From an uncultured Rhodospirillales bacterium (GTDB lineage: Bacteria > Pseudomonadota > Alphaproteobacteria > Acetobacterales > Acetobacteraceae): DNA of 61,104 nucleotides. Made by a program: the position numbers and the translations under genes. Below, piece by piece: positions 8,600-18,553 of the stretch. Each line of letters starts with the position of its first letter. Positions within the stretch are counted from its first letter, which is position 1. A model generated the notes under the pieces. That model was given only the letters and a program-made list of their open reading frames with translations. It was not told where the DNA came from and searched no databases. The stretch lies in the NCBI GenBank assembly GCA_903893975.1, contig CAITOL010000108.1:1-61104 (forward strand). The letters are read 5' to 3'.

Positions 8600-10531
8600 A
8601 TGTTTGCGAAACTCAATGTCGCGCAGAAGCTAGCGGTAACGGTTGCCCTATTCGCGGTTCCGGTGATGTTCGTCGTCTGGACCTTGATCGGTCAGCAACG
8701 CATCGCCATCGCCTTTGCCGATCAGGAAGTGGCGGGGGCGAATTACCTGACCGCACTCTCCACCAGCCAGGGCCTCGCGGCGCGCATGACGCTGAGCGCC
8801 GCCGAACCCGATCAGTTGGCGGACCAGCTGGCCGAGTTGGATCGCCGCTACGGTGCCTCGCTGGACACCGCCACTGTCGTGCGCGGCGCAATCGCCGCCT
8901 TGCGCAAGCCGGACGGCCTGGAGGACGGGCGGACCAAATTACGCGACATCATCACCCGCATCGGCGATCGGTCCAACCTGATTTTGGACAATGTGCTGGT
9001 AACCTATTACCTCACCGATGTCGGCCTTAACCGCTTGCCGGATGCGCTGGACCGCATCGCCGATCTCAGCCGGGAACAGGCGTTCAGCCCTAAGACCGGC
9101 GATGCCAAGGCGCATTTTCTGGTCGGGCTGGGCAGCCTGGTGGCGGCGATTGAAGGCGCCGATGCCTCCTTCACCTCTGCCGTGCAGGCGCCGGGCGGCG
9201 CTGCGGTGAAAGCAGCCTTGGGCCAGGAACAGCAAACCGTGCACGCGGCGTTGACCGGCTTCGTTGCGGAGTTGCGCGAAGGACCGGTCGACACCCGCAA
9301 GGTGCTGACCTTGCTGGGCGACGTCAGCCATTTCAGCCAGCACGCCGATGCCGTGCTGACCGATCTGCTCACCCAGCGTGTGGCCAATCTTTATTCCAGC
9401 CAGCGGATCACGCTCGGCATCACCGCCGGGATGTTCCTGCTCGCCATCGGCGCGGTGCTGCTGGCCGTACGGCGCAGCATTACCCAGCCTCTGTCGCAGT
9501 TGCAGGCGATCACGCTGGAACTGGCAGCCGGACGGCTCGATATCACCTTGCCACCGATCCGCTCGACCGATGAAATTGGCGCGGTGTTCGCCTCCCTCGC
9601 CGTGTTCCAGCGCCAGGGGCTGGAACGCCGGGCGATGGACGCGGCGGCGGCCGCAGAGCGGACGCGCAAGGAACAGGCCCAGGCGGTAATGGCGGAGCAC
9701 ACGCTGAACTTCAGCCAATCCATCGCCGGGGTCATGGGCACGCTCGGCCAGTCCGCGACGACGATGCGCACGGTGTCCAACGGTCTGATCGGCGCGGTCG
9801 CCGATACGCATCAGGCCGCGGAGCGCACCATGCTCGGTGCCGAACAAAGCTCGCAGGAACTGGCCGGGGTGGCCGCCGCCACCGAGGAGTTGACCGCCAG
9901 CATCGACGAAATTGCCCGTCAGGTGGTGCAAACCGCCCAAACCGCACAAAACGCTGTCGCCAAGGCAGATGCCGCAGGGGTCACGGTGCAAACCCTCAGT
10001 GATGCCGCAGGGCAGATCAGCGCGGTCGTCCAACTCATCGCCGACATCGCCGGCAAAACCAATTTACTGGCGCTGAACGCAACCATCGAAGCCGCGCGCG
10101 CCGGCGATGCCGGCAAGGGCTTCGCGGTGGTCGCGTCCGAGGTCAAGGCACTGGCGGCGCAAACCGCACGGGCAACCAGCGAAATCAGTGGCCAGGTCGC
10201 CGCGATCCAAGCCACCACCGTGAACGCCGCCAGCGCCGTGGGCGGGGTGCGCGATGCCATCGGCGCCCTGGGCACCATCACCACCGCGATCAGCGCGGCG
10301 GTGGAGGAGCAAGGTACAGCCACGCGAGAAATTGCCGCCAATGTAAACTTGGTGGCGCAACAGAACGCCGCCATCACCGAAGCAATGAAAAACGTCGGCA
10401 CTGTTGCCGCCGGGGCCAGCGCCTCCAGCGAAACCGTGCGCAGCACGGCGGAGGCATTGGAGCAAATTTCCACCGCACTCAACGGCCAGGTGGATACCTT
10501 CCTGGCCAAGGTGCGGCGCGACGCTGCCTAA
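8600..10531 (+). CDS. Methyl-accepting chemotaxis protein 1
   Basis: 643 residues. TM1 lies about 10-31, a helical periplasmic sensor about 35-265, TM2 about 270-290, HAMP about 291-345, and the cytoplasmic signalling coiled coil extends to the end. The hairpin tip carries [20 protein letters not shown] (about 486-505) then [14 protein letters not shown], the CheA/CheW contact region. The all-alpha ligand domain has no PAS/Cache look, so the stimulus is unknown. AGGA lies about seven bases before the ATG, in an AT-rich 60-base gap after the GH15 gene. No other che genes occur in the window. The stop codon interlocks with that of mfd on the opposite strand. Confidence 0.93.
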   Translation: MFAKLNVAQKLAVTVALFAVPVMFVVWTLIGQQRIAIAFADQEVAGANYLTALSTSQGLAARMTLSAAEPDQLADQLAELDRRYGASLDTATVVRGAIAALRKPDGLEDGRTKLRDIITRIGDRSNLILDNVLVTYYLTDVGLNRLPDALDRIADLSREQAFSPKTGDAKAHFLVGLGSLVAAIEGADASFTSAVQAPGGAAVKAALGQEQQTVHAALTGFVAELREGPVDTRKVLTLLGDVSHFSQHADAVLTDLLTQRVANLYSSQRITLGITAGMFLLAIGAVLLAVRRSITQPLSQLQAITLELAAGRLDITLPPIRSTDEIGAVFASLAVFQRQGLERRAMDAAAAAERTRKEQAQAVMAEHTLNFSQSIAGVMGTLGQSATTMRTVSNGLIGAVADTHQAAERTMLGAEQSSQELAGVAAATEELTASIDEIARQVVQTAQTAQNAVAKADAAGVTVQTLSDAAGQISAVVQLIADIAGKTNLLALNATIEAARAGDAGKGFAVVASEVKALAAQTARATSEISGQVAAIQATTVNAASAVGGVRDAIGALGTITTAISAAVEEQGTATREIAANVNLVAQQNAAITEAMKNVGTVAAGASASSETVRSTAEALEQISTALNGQVDTFLAKVRRDAA

Positions 10532-13500
10532 CGCCCGGCCGCAGCGATTTTCTGCAAGGCGGAGACAATATCCTTTGCCGCTTTCAGCCGGGCGGAGTAC
10601 GGCATGTCCCGCACGACAGCCAGCTTGTGGTCCGGGCGCAGTTTCACCGCCCCGGCCTGCTGGCCGAGCCATTTGATCAGCCCGCCGGGATTGCTGAACG
10701 CATTGCCGCGGAAGCTGAGCACCATGCCCTTCGGGCCACAATCCAGCTTCTCCACCCCCGCCGCCCGGCACAGCCGCTTGATCGCCACCACGGCAAGCAG
10801 GTTTTCCACCTCAACCGGAATTTTGCCGAACCGGTCCACCAACTCGGCGGCCAGCGCCTCCTGCTCGCCATCATTGCCCAAGGTGCCCACGCGGCGATAC
10901 AGCCCCAGCCGCACCGGCAGATCCGGCACGTAGCTTTCGGGGATCAGCACCGGCAGGCCCACGGCAATCTGCGGCGTCCAGTCATGCCCGGCCTCGTGCC
11001 GCTCGCCTTTGGCGGTGCGCATTTCGCCCACCGCATCTTCCAGCATCTGCTGATACAGCTCGATGCCGACCTCGCGGATATGGCCGCTCTGCTCATCGCC
11101 CAGCAAATTGCCGGCGCCGCGAATATCCAGATCGTGGCTCGCCAGGGTGAAGCCCGCCCCCAGCGTATCCAGCGTCTGCATCACCGTCAGCCGCTTTTCG
11201 GCGGCCGCACTCAGCCGGTGCGACGGTGGCCAGGTCAGGTAGGCATAGCCGCGCAGCTTGCCGCGCCCCACCCGGCCGCGCAGCTGATACAGCTGGCCCA
11301 GGCCGAACATATCGGCGCGATGGATCAGCAGCGTGTTCACCGCCGGCATGTCCAACCCGCTTTCGACGATGTTGGTCGATAGCAGAATATCGTAACGCCC
11401 ATCGCCGAACTCGGTCATCACCCGTTCCAGCTCGGTCGGCGCCAACTGGCCGTGCGCCTGCACAATCTTCGCGTCCGGCACGATATCGCGCAGCCGCGTC
11501 GCCATTTTGTCCATATCCTCGATGCGCGGCACCACGCAGAACACCTGCCCGCCACGGAACCGCTCGCGCTGCAACGCCTCGCGGATCACCACCGCATCGA
11601 ACGGCATGATGAAGGTGCGCACCGCCAGCCGATCGACCGGCGGGGTGGCAATCAGGCTCATCTCCCGCAAGCCGGTCAACGCCAGCTGCAAGGTGCGCGG
11701 AATCGGCGTCGCCGTCAGCGTCAGCACATGCACATCGGCCTTCAGCGCCTTCAGCTTTTCCTTGTGGGACACGCCGAAATGCTGCTCCTCGTCCACGATC
11801 AGCAGGCCGAGGTCGCGGAAGGCGATGGTTTTGGCCAGCAGCGCATGGGTGCCGACGACGATGTTGATGCTGCCATCGGCCAGCCCGGCGCGCACGGCGG
11901 CGGCTTCCTTGGCCGTCACCATGCGCGACAGTTGCGCCACCGTCACGCCCAGCCCCTCAAACCGGCGCGAAAACACGCGGTAATGCTGGCGGGCGAGCAA
12001 GGTGGTCGGCACCACCACCGCCACCTGCGCACCGGACATCGCGGCCACAAAGGCGGCGCGCAGTGCCACCTCGGTCTTGCCAAAGCCGACATCGCCGCAA
12101 ATCAGCCGGTCCATCGGCTTGCCGGAGGCGAGATCCTCGATCACATCGGCAATCGCCCGCGCCTGATCTTCGGTTTCGGCGAACGGGAAGCGGGCGCAGA
12201 ATTCATCCCAACTGCCTTCTGCCGGCGTCAGCACCTCGGCCTCGCGCAGCGACCGTTCGGCGGCGATGCGGATCAACTCCCCGGCCATATCGCGGATGCG
12301 CGCCTTCATCCGCGCCTTACGCGCCTGCCACCCGGCGCCGCCGAGCTTATCCAGCCCCACCCCGCCGGTATCGCTGCCGAAGCGGGACAGCATCTCGATA
12401 TTCTCGACCGGCAGGAACAATTTGTCGTTGCCGTCATATAGCAGCCGCAGGCAATCATGCGGCGCGCCGGACACGCTCAGCGTCACCAGCCCGTCATAGC
12501 GGCCAATGCCGTGGTCCTGATGCACCACCAGATCGCCCTCGGCGAGTTCGGTGGCTTCAGCAATGAACTGGTCCGCACGCTTGCGCCGCTTGGCCGGGCG
12601 GCTAATCCGCTCGCCCAGCAGGTCCTGTTCGGACACCACCGCGATATCATCGGCAACAAAGCCGCGCTCCAGCCCGAGCACCACCAGGGACGCGGTGCCG
12701 GCGGACACTTTGCGAATGGCCGGCAGGCCATCGGCAGGTGCGACGGTAAAGCCATGTTCTTGCAGCAGATTGGACAGCCGCTCGCGCGAGCCCGCGGTCC
12801 AGGCCGCCACCACCAGCCGCTTGCCCTCGCGCTGCCAGCGTTCGGCCTGCGCGGCCAACTGAGTGAACACGTTAATCCCCGGCCCGCCGGTCGCGGCGGC
12901 CAGAATCGGCCCGGGCCGGCCGCCCGCCTCCACCCCTTGCGCGCCATCCGGCTTGGCGAACGGGGAAAAGCTGAATTGCGGGCTGTCGCGCAGCATGTCG
13001 TCCCAGCCGGCGCGGTCCAGATATAGCAGGCCCGGCGGCAGCGGCCGATACGGCGCCTCGCCATCGCGCGACGGCATTTTGCGCGCGGCGACGTGGTCGG
13101 CGATCATCTCCAGCCGCGCCGCCAGCACTTCGTCGGCCTGATGGTCAAAGCTCACCGAGCAGGCCGGCAGGTAATCCAGCAGGGTTTCCATCGTCTCGTG
13201 TAACAACGGCACCCAATGCTCCATCCCCGGATGGCGGCGGCCGTCGGAAATACTCTCGTAAATCATGTCCGACGCCGCGCTCGGCCCGAACAATTCCCGC
13301 CAGGAACTGCGGAACCGGGCGATGGAGGCTTTGTCGAGAAACACTTCGGAAACCGGGCGCAGCATCACCCGGTCACGCTTTTTGCCGCTGCGCTGGCTCG
13401 CCGGGTCGAAGCTGCGAATGCTCTCAATCTCATCGCCGAACAGGTCGATGCGCACCGGCGACGGCAATCCGGCCGGGAAAATGTCGATAATGCCGCCGCG

Positions 13501-13977
13501 CATGGCGAACTCGCCGGCTTCCATCACCGTGCCGGCGCGGCCATAGCCATTGGCTTCCAGAAAGCGGGCGACCTCGTCGGATTTCAGAATGCCGCCGGTT
13601 TCCAGCGTCAGGCTGGCGCCGGTGAACACATGGCGCGGCGGCACTTTCTGCACCAGCGCGTTCACCGTGGTCAGCACGATGCGCGGGCCGGTGGCGGGGC
13701 TCAGCAGCCGGGTCAGGGTGGCGATGCGCTCGGCCACCAGTTCCGGATTGGGCGACACGCGGTCATACGGCAGGCAATCCCAGGCCGGGAAGCGCAGCAC
13801 CTCCACCGTCGGCGCGAAAAAGGCCAGCGCCTCCGCCAGCCGCGCCATGCGCGCATCGTCGCGGGTCACATGCAGCAGCGGGCCGGGCTGGGCGCTGCGC
13901 GCCTGTTCCGCGCCACGCTGCGCCAACAGCACGGCATCCCAGCCTTCCGGCGCGCCATAAACCTGCACGCCGCTCAT
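10528..13977 (-). CDS. mfd: Transcription-repair coupling factor Mfd
   Basis: 1149 residues. Mfd is a DNA translocase that removes stalled RNA polymerase and recruits UvrA for strand-specific repair. Order seen: UvrB-homology region at the N-terminus ([20 protein letters not shown]), RNAP-interaction domain ([20 protein letters not shown]), RecG-like ATPase with Walker [17 protein letters not shown] and the DEEQ box [12 protein letters not shown], the TRG motif [20 protein letters not shown], and the C-terminal D7 domain. The frame extends 26 codons further up into sdhE, but ATG 13977 overlaps the sdhE stop (ATGA) and gives the standard N-terminus, so I start there. The gene ends against chemoreceptor 1 with shared bases. 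Confidence 0.97.
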   Translation of the reverse strand: MSGVQVYGAPEGWDAVLLAQRGAEQARSAQPGPLLHVTRDDARMARLAEALAFFAPTVEVLRFPAWDCLPYDRVSPNPELVAERIATLTRLLSPATGPRIVLTTVNALVQKVPPRHVFTGASLTLETGGILKSDEVARFLEANGYGRAGTVMEAGEFAMRGGIIDIFPAGLPSPVRIDLFGDEIESIRSFDPASQRSGKKRDRVMLRPVSEVFLDKASIARFRSSWRELFGPSAASDMIYESISDGRRHPGMEHWVPLLHETMETLLDYLPACSVSFDHQADEVLAARLEMIADHVAARKMPSRDGEAPYRPLPPGLLYLDRAGWDDMLRDSPQFSFSPFAKPDGAQGVEAGGRPGPILAAATGGPGINVFTQLAAQAERWQREGKRLVVAAWTAGSRERLSNLLQEHGFTVAPADGLPAIRKVSAGTASLVVLGLERGFVADDIAVVSEQDLLGERISRPAKRRKRADQFIAEATELAEGDLVVHQDHGIGRYDGLVTLSVSGAPHDCLRLLYDGNDKLFLPVENIEMLSRFGSDTGGVGLDKLGGAGWQARKARMKARIRDMAGELIRIAAERSLREAEVLTPAEGSWDEFCARFPFAETEDQARAIADVIEDLASGKPMDRLICGDVGFGKTEVALRAAFVAAMSGAQVAVVVPTTLLARQHYRVFSRRFEGLGVTVAQLSRMVTAKEAAAVRAGLADGSINIVVGTHALLAKTIAFRDLGLLIVDEEQHFGVSHKEKLKALKADVHVLTLTATPIPRTLQLALTGLREMSLIATPPVDRLAVRTFIMPFDAVVIREALQRERFRGGQVFCVVPRIEDMDKMATRLRDIVPDAKIVQAHGQLAPTELERVMTEFGDGRYDILLSTNIVESGLDMPAVNTLLIHRADMFGLGQLYQLRGRVGRGKLRGYAYLTWPPSHRLSAAAEKRLTVMQTLDTLGAGFTLASHDLDIRGAGNLLGDEQSGHIREVGIELYQQMLEDAVGEMRTAKGERHEAGHDWTPQIAVGLPVLIPESYVPDLPVRLGLYRRVGTLGNDGEQEALAAELVDRFGKIPVEVENLLAVVAIKRLCRAAGVEKLDCGPKGMVLSFRGNAFSNPGGLIKWLGQQAGAVKLRPDHKLAVVRDMPYSARLKAAKDIVSALQKIAAAGR

Positions 13978-14252
13978 TTCCCGGCAGCCGCCACAATCCG
14001 CAGCAACAACGGCGTCGCCATATGGTCCGGCACCGACTGGCGGCCGGTCAGCCACTCGGCCAGATCCGAGTCGACCAGCTCCAGCACCTCCTCCAGCGCG
14101 TCGAGCTCGCTGTCATCCATCGTGTCCAGATGCTTGGCCACGTAGCCACCAAGCAGCAGGTCACACTCATAGCTGCCGCGATGGTTGGCCCGATAGAACA
14201 ACCGGCGGCGACGAATGGCGGAGGGCGACAGGGGGGGATCTATGTCTGACAT
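13974..14252 (-). CDS. sdhE: FAD assembly factor SdhE (CptB family)
   Basis: 92 residues, normal for the family. SdhE helps attach FAD covalently to succinate dehydrogenase SdhA in the cytoplasm. The conserved block is visible: RRRRLFYRANHRGSYECDLL, which includes the RGxxE motif used for SdhA contact, then the helical remainder LDTMDDSELDALEEVLEL with DSDLAEWLTG. The stop overlaps mfd by four bases. Only one usable start exists upstream of the conserved block (14252), and it lies inside the 5' end of recG on the other strand. This sdhE-mfd/recG arrangement recurs in alphaproteobacteria (recalled knowledge). Confidence 0.93.
   Translation of the reverse strand: MSDIDPPLSPSAIRRRRLFYRANHRGSYECDLLLGGYVAKHLDTMDDSELDALEEVLELVDSDLAEWLTGRQSVPDHMATPLLLRIVAAAGK
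14242..14252. promoter_or_regulatory. Shared palindrome holding both the recG and sdhE start codons
   Basis: ATGTC-T-GACAT reads as a start codon on each strand: recG ATG at 14242-14244 and sdhE ATG at 14252-14250. Both proteins therefore begin Met-Ser-Asp. The two mRNAs would be complementary over their 5' ends, and each promoter must lie inside the other gene. Confidence 0.6.
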
Positions 14253-16341
14253 GGATGGATTGTCCTATACAGGCGGCCCATTGCAGTGTCAGCCCGTGGA
14301 CCCCGACCCTTTTGCCCCGCTTTTCGCACCCCTGACCAGCCTGCGCGGCGTCGCCGAGACGCTTGCGCGGCTGATGGCGCGCGCCATTGGCGGCGACCGG
14401 GTGCTAGACCTGCTGTTCCATCTGCCGGAAAGCTATCTGGACCGGCGCGCCCGGCTGCCGCTGGCGGATTTGCGCCCGGGCATGCTGGCGACGGTCGCGG
14501 TGGAGGTGGTGCGGATCGAGGCGCCGAGCGGCCGGCGCCAGCCCACCAAAATCACCGTCACCGACGGCAGCGGCTTTGCCGAGCTGGTGTTCTTCAACCG
14601 CTTCCCCGCCGCCCGGCTCGGCATCGGCGCCCAGGTGCTGGTCAGCGGCAAAGTCACCGAACCACGCCAGATCGTCCACCCCGACCACATCGTCCCCGCC
14701 GACCGCCCGGCTTTGCTGCCGGCGGTGGAGCCGGTCTGGCCGCTCACCGCCGGGCTGTTCGCCTGGCATCTACGCCGCCCGATGGCCGAAGCCCTGGCGC
14801 GGCTGCCGGCCCTGCCGGAATGGCACGATGCGGCGTTGCTGGCGCGGGAACACTGGGCCGGCTTCGTCGAGTCGCTCACCGCGCTGCAAGCCCCCACCGA
14901 GCCGCCGGACGAACGGCCCCGCCGCCGCCTGGCCTATGATGAACTGCTCGCCGGCCAGGTGGCGCTGGCGATGGTGCGCCGGCGCAACCGCCTCCGCCCC
15001 GGCCGCGCGCTCCCCGGCACCGGGCACTTGCGCGCCGAAGCCCTGCGCCGCTTCGGCTACACGCTCACGCCGTCGCAGGTGGGCGCGCTGGCGGAAATCG
15101 ACGCCGACCTCGCCGCCCCGCACCGCATGTTGCGGCTGCTGCAAGGCGATGTGGGCGCGGGCAAAACCGTGGTGGCACTGCTGGCCATGCTGCGCGCGGT
15201 CGAATCCGGCGCCCAGGCCGCCATGATGGCTCCCACCGAGTTGCTGGCGCGGCAGCATCTGCGCACCTTGCAGCGGCTCAGCCCGGTGCCGGTGGCATTG
15301 CTCACCGGCTCGGTCACCGGCAAAGCCCGTGCCGCACTGCTGGCCGGGCTGGCCGATGGCTCGCTGCCCCTCGTCGTCGGCACCCATGCCCTGTTTCAGG
15401 ACAAGGTGGTCTGGCACGATCTCGGTCTGGCGGTGATCGACGAACAACACCGCTTCGGGGTGGAAGAACGGCTCAAGCTCGGCGGCAAAGGCGCGCAGGC
15501 GGACGTGCTGGTGATGACGGCAACCCCGATCCCGCGCACCGTGCTGCTGACGCAATGGGGGGAGATGGAAGTCTCCCGCCTCGCCGGCAAGCCCACCGGC
15601 CGGCTGCCGATCCGCACCACGCTGCACTCGCTTTCCACCCTGCCCGATGTGATCGACGGCATAGCCCGCAAGCTCGCCGACGGCGCGCGGGTCTACTGGG
15701 TCTGCCCGCTGGTGACCGAAAGCGAGTTGGTCGATCTGGCCGCCGCCGAAGCCCGCTACGCCAGCCTGCGCGACCGCTTTGGCGACAGCGTCGGCCTCGC
15801 GCACGGCCAGCAGGACAGCGCGGTGCGGGAGGCCGCCTTGGCAGATTTCGCCGCCGGGCGCATCCGCATCCTGGTCGCCACCACGGTGATCGAAGTGGGC
15901 GTAGACGTGCCGGAAGCCACCGTGATGGTGATCGAACACGCCGACCGCTTCGGCCTGGCGCAGTTGCACCAGCTACGCGGCCGGGTCGGGCGCGGACAGG
16001 ATCAGAGCTTCTGCCTGCTGGTCTATGACGACGGCATTTTCGACACCGCCAAGCGCCGCCTGACCTTGCTGCGCGATACCGAGGACGGCTTCGTCATCGC
16101 CGACGAGGATTACCGCCTGCGCGGCGGCGGCGAATTGCTGGGCACGCGGCAAAGTGGCACGCCGGGCTGGAAGCTCGCGGACCCGGAACGCGACGATGGC
16201 CTGCTCCGCATGGCCGCACGCGACGCGGCGGTGCTGCTGGACCGCGACCCGAAGCTGCAAACCCCGCGCGGTGCGGCGGTGCGCCTGCTGCTCAAGCTTT
16301 TCCCGCGCAGCATCAGCTCGCGCAATCTGCGCTCGGGCTAG
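14242..16341 (+). CDS. recG: ATP-dependent DNA helicase RecG
   Basis: 699 residues. RecG remodels stalled replication forks and branch-migrates Holliday junctions. Seen in order: the conserved FAPLTSLRGVAETLARLMAR start, the OB-fold wedge domain with ITVTDGSGFAELVFFNR, Walker A GDVGAGKTVVALLAML, the DEQH box LAVIDEQHRFGVEERLKL, and motif [25 protein letters not shown] start at ATG 14242 because a GGGGGGGA tract lies about five bases upstream. GTG 14296 would give a more standard N-terminus but has no visible ribosome binding site. The start faces the sdhE start with an 11-base overlap. Confidence 0.96.
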   Translation: MSDMDGLSYTGGPLQCQPVDPDPFAPLFAPLTSLRGVAETLARLMARAIGGDRVLDLLFHLPESYLDRRARLPLADLRPGMLATVAVEVVRIEAPSGRRQPTKITVTDGSGFAELVFFNRFPAARLGIGAQVLVSGKVTEPRQIVHPDHIVPADRPALLPAVEPVWPLTAGLFAWHLRRPMAEALARLPALPEWHDAALLAREHWAGFVESLTALQAPTEPPDERPRRRLAYDELLAGQVALAMVRRRNRLRPGRALPGTGHLRAEALRRFGYTLTPSQVGALAEIDADLAAPHRMLRLLQGDVGAGKTVVALLAMLRAVESGAQAAMMAPTELLARQHLRTLQRLSPVPVALLTGSVTGKARAALLAGLADGSLPLVVGTHALFQDKVVWHDLGLAVIDEQHRFGVEERLKLGGKGAQADVLVMTATPIPRTVLLTQWGEMEVSRLAGKPTGRLPIRTTLHSLSTLPDVIDGIARKLADGARVYWVCPLVTESELVDLAAAEARYASLRDRFGDSVGLAHGQQDSAVREAALADFAAGRIRILVATTVIEVGVDVPEATVMVIEHADRFGLAQLHQLRGRVGRGQDQSFCLLVYDDGIFDTAKRRLTLLRDTEDGFVIADEDYRLRGGGELLGTRQSGTPGWKLADPERDDGLLRMAARDAAVLLDRDPKLQTPRGAAVRLLLKLFPRSISSRNLRSG

Positions 16342-16347
16342 CCGGCC

Positions 16348-16473
16348 TCAGCTGCTCGGGTAGGTGCGCGGATACTGCACCTGGTCCGCCGGGCCCGGCG
16401 GCACCGGCGCGCCCCGCTTGCCGCAGGCCGCCAGCGCGAGGCTGACGGCGAGCAGCAGCACCGCCAGCCTCAT
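16348..16473 (-). CDS. lptM: Small LptM-like lipoprotein
   Basis: 41 residues: [20 protein letters not shown], then a Pro-rich tail ending YPRTYPSS. It has a short hydrophobic signal with lipobox ALAAC, so the mature protein would begin at lipidated Cys17. The CGxxG-P pattern after the lipid anchor matches LptM (YifL), which assists disulfide maturation of the LPS translocon LptD in E. coli. The same tiny lipoprotein follows argH in many alphaproteobacteria, usually with lysA next. Here no lysA follows; recG lies convergent only six bases away. Its ATG overlaps the argH stop (ATGA). Confidence 0.8.
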   Translation of the reverse strand: MRLAVLLLAVSLALAACGKRGAPVPPGPADQVQYPRTYPSS

Positions 16474-17900
16474 GTCAGCGCCGCCAGCCAGCGCGCCGCC
16501 TGCGCCGCGACATTGGCCGGCGCGGTCCCGCCGTACGACCGGCGAGAGGCAACGGAGGCTTCCACCGTCAGCACATCGAAAATCGCCGCGGTAATCCCCG
16601 GCTCCTCCGCCTGCATCTCCGCCAGGGTCAACTCGTCCAGCCGCACCCCGCGCGCCTCCGCCTTGGCGACCAGCCGGCCGGTCACGTGATGCGCGGTGCG
16701 GAACGGCTGCTTCAGCACCCGCACCAGCCAATCCGCCAGATCGGTCGCGGTGGCGAAGCCGGATGACGCGAATTCGGCCATGCGGGCGGTGTTCGGCGTC
16801 ATATCCATGACCATGCCGCCAATGGCCGCCAGCGACAGCGCCCAGGCATCGGCCGCATCGAAAGCCGGTTCCTTGTCCTCCTGCATATCCTTGGCATAAG
16901 CCAGCGGCAGGCCCTTCATTACCGTCAGCAGCCCGATCAGCGCCCCGTTCACCCGCCCGGTCTTGGCCCGCACCAATTCCGCCGCATCCGGATTGCGCTT
17001 TTGCGGCATGATCGAACTGCCGGTGGTAAACGCGTCCGACAGGCGGATGAAGCTGTACGGCGCGCTGCACCAGATCACGATCTCCTCCGCCAGCCGCGAC
17101 AGATGCATCGCCGAAATCGCGGCCGCCGACAGGAATTCCAACGCGAAATCCCGGTCCGACACCGCATCCAGCGAATTGGCGGTCGGCCGGTCAAAGCCCA
17201 ACGCCGCCGCCGTCATGTCGCGATCCAGCGGGAACGACGTCCCGGCCAACGCCGCCGAGCCCAACGGGCATTCATTCAGCCGCCGACGACAATCCGCCAG
17301 CCGCCCCCGGTCGCGCGCCAGCATTTCCACGTACGCCAGCATATGGTGGCCAAAGGTCACCGGCTGGGCGGTCTGCAAATGGGTGAAGCCGGGCATCGGC
17401 GCTGCGGCAAATTCCGCCGCACGCTGCGCCAGCGCCAGCATCACATCGGCCACCTGCGCGTCCAGCCCGTCGATCGCATCGCGCACCCAAAGCCGGAAAT
17501 CGGTCGCCACCTGATCGTTGCGCGACCGGCCGGTATGCAGCCGCTTACCGGCCTCGCCGATGCGGTCGGTCAACCGCGCCTCGATGTTCATGTGGATGTC
17601 TTCAAGCTCGGTGGCGAAGTCGAACTTGCCGGCATCGATCTCGGCGGCAATGTCCGCCAGGCCGTTTTTAATCGCAATTTCGTCCTGCGGCGTCAGAATG
17701 CCCAGCTTGGCCAGCATGGCAGCATGGGCGAGGGAGCCGCGAATATCCTGCCGCCACATCTTGCGGTCGAAGCCGATGGAGGCATTTATCTCCATCATGA
17801 TAATCGAAGGCCCGCCGGCAAAGCGTCCGCCCCATTGCGTGTTGGCGGGATCGTTACGCAAATCGGCCTGGGAATTTGAAGTCGCGGTCAACGGAGGCAT
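16470..17900 (-). CDS. argH: Argininosuccinate lyase ArgH
   Basis: 476 residues. It cleaves argininosuccinate to arginine and fumarate, the last step of arginine synthesis. The fumarase/aspartase superfamily signature [20 protein letters not shown] is intact, as are [12 protein letters not shown] near the N-terminus, [20 protein letters not shown], and the catalytic-His region [18 protein letters not shown]. The frame is open 78 codons further upstream, but that part is antisense of the tlpA-like gene, and ATG 17900 gives the standard start. Only six bases separate this start from that of the divergent tlpA-like gene. Confidence 0.97.
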   Translation of the reverse strand: MPPLTATSNSQADLRNDPANTQWGGRFAGGPSIIMMEINASIGFDRKMWRQDIRGSLAHAAMLAKLGILTPQDEIAIKNGLADIAAEIDAGKFDFATELEDIHMNIEARLTDRIGEAGKRLHTGRSRNDQVATDFRLWVRDAIDGLDAQVADVMLALAQRAAEFAAAPMPGFTHLQTAQPVTFGHHMLAYVEMLARDRGRLADCRRRLNECPLGSAALAGTSFPLDRDMTAAALGFDRPTANSLDAVSDRDFALEFLSAAAISAMHLSRLAEEIVIWCSAPYSFIRLSDAFTTGSSIMPQKRNPDAAELVRAKTGRVNGALIGLLTVMKGLPLAYAKDMQEDKEPAFDAADAWALSLAAIGGMVMDMTPNTARMAEFASSGFATATDLADWLVRVLKQPFRTAHHVTGRLVAKAEARGVRLDELTLAEMQAEEPGITAAIFDVLTVEASVASRRSYGGTAPANVAAQAARWLAALT

Positions 17901-17906
17901 CCTGTC

Positions 17907-18506
17907 ATGAAGTCGTTTTCGCGCCGGGCCGCCCTGCTGGGCGCCGGCGCCGTTGCAGCCGGGACCGTAGCCGCGCTGAACTTTTGGCGCAAACCGGCCG
18001 CACCGGAAATCCACACCCAGGTGGCAGAAACCGGCGAGCGGATTCCGCTGCAACCCTTCAGCGTGATGCGCGCCACCGAGCCCGCCGCCGTGCCGGCCGC
18101 AGCGCGGCTGGTGGATGCCGATGGCGCGGCGCACGACCTGTCCGCCTTTGCCGGCAAGGGGCTGGTGATCAATATGTGGGCCACCTGGTGCACCCCGTGC
18201 GTGGCGGAAATGCCGGCCTTGCAGGTGCTGGCGCGCAAGGCCGCTGCCGCCGGCATTCTGGTGCTGCCGCTATCATCCGACCGCGGCGGGGCAGACGTGG
18301 TGCGCAAATTCTACGCCAGCCACGCCATCACTGGCCTGCCGCTCTGGCTCGACCCGAAAGGCGCTGCCGCCAGCGCCTGGGGCGCGCGCGGCCTGCCAAC
18401 CACCTATATCATCGACCGCCAGGGCCGCGAGCGTGGCCGGCTGGAAGGCGCGATCGATTGGGCGGCCGACGACACGCTGCGCGCCATCACCGCCCTTGTC
18501 GGCTAA
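17907..18506 (+). CDS. TlpA-like periplasmic thiol-disulfide oxidoreductase
   Basis: 199 residues. The N-terminus [20 protein letters not shown] looks like a Tat-type signal or anchor (SRRAALL, then a hydrophobic run). A thioredoxin fold follows with [15 protein letters not shown], so the CxxC is Cys95/Cys98, and the cis-Pro loop [12 protein letters not shown]. TlpA/ResA proteins reduce periplasmic disulfides, classically for cytochrome c or oxidase assembly; the partner here is unknown. GGAGG (17893-17897) sits nine bases before the ATG and overlaps the first codons of argH. It heads a run of plus-strand genes up to 22969. Confidence 0.9.
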   Translation: MKSFSRRAALLGAGAVAAGTVAALNFWRKPAAPEIHTQVAETGERIPLQPFSVMRATEPAAVPAAARLVDADGAAHDLSAFAGKGLVINMWATWCTPCVAEMPALQVLARKAAAAGILVLPLSSDRGGADVVRKFYASHAITGLPLWLDPKGAAASAWGARGLPTTYIIDRQGRERGRLEGAIDWAADDTLRAITALVG

Positions 18507-18553
18507 AGCGTTCCGGCGGCATGCTGCCGGCAACGATGACAGGGGACACGACC

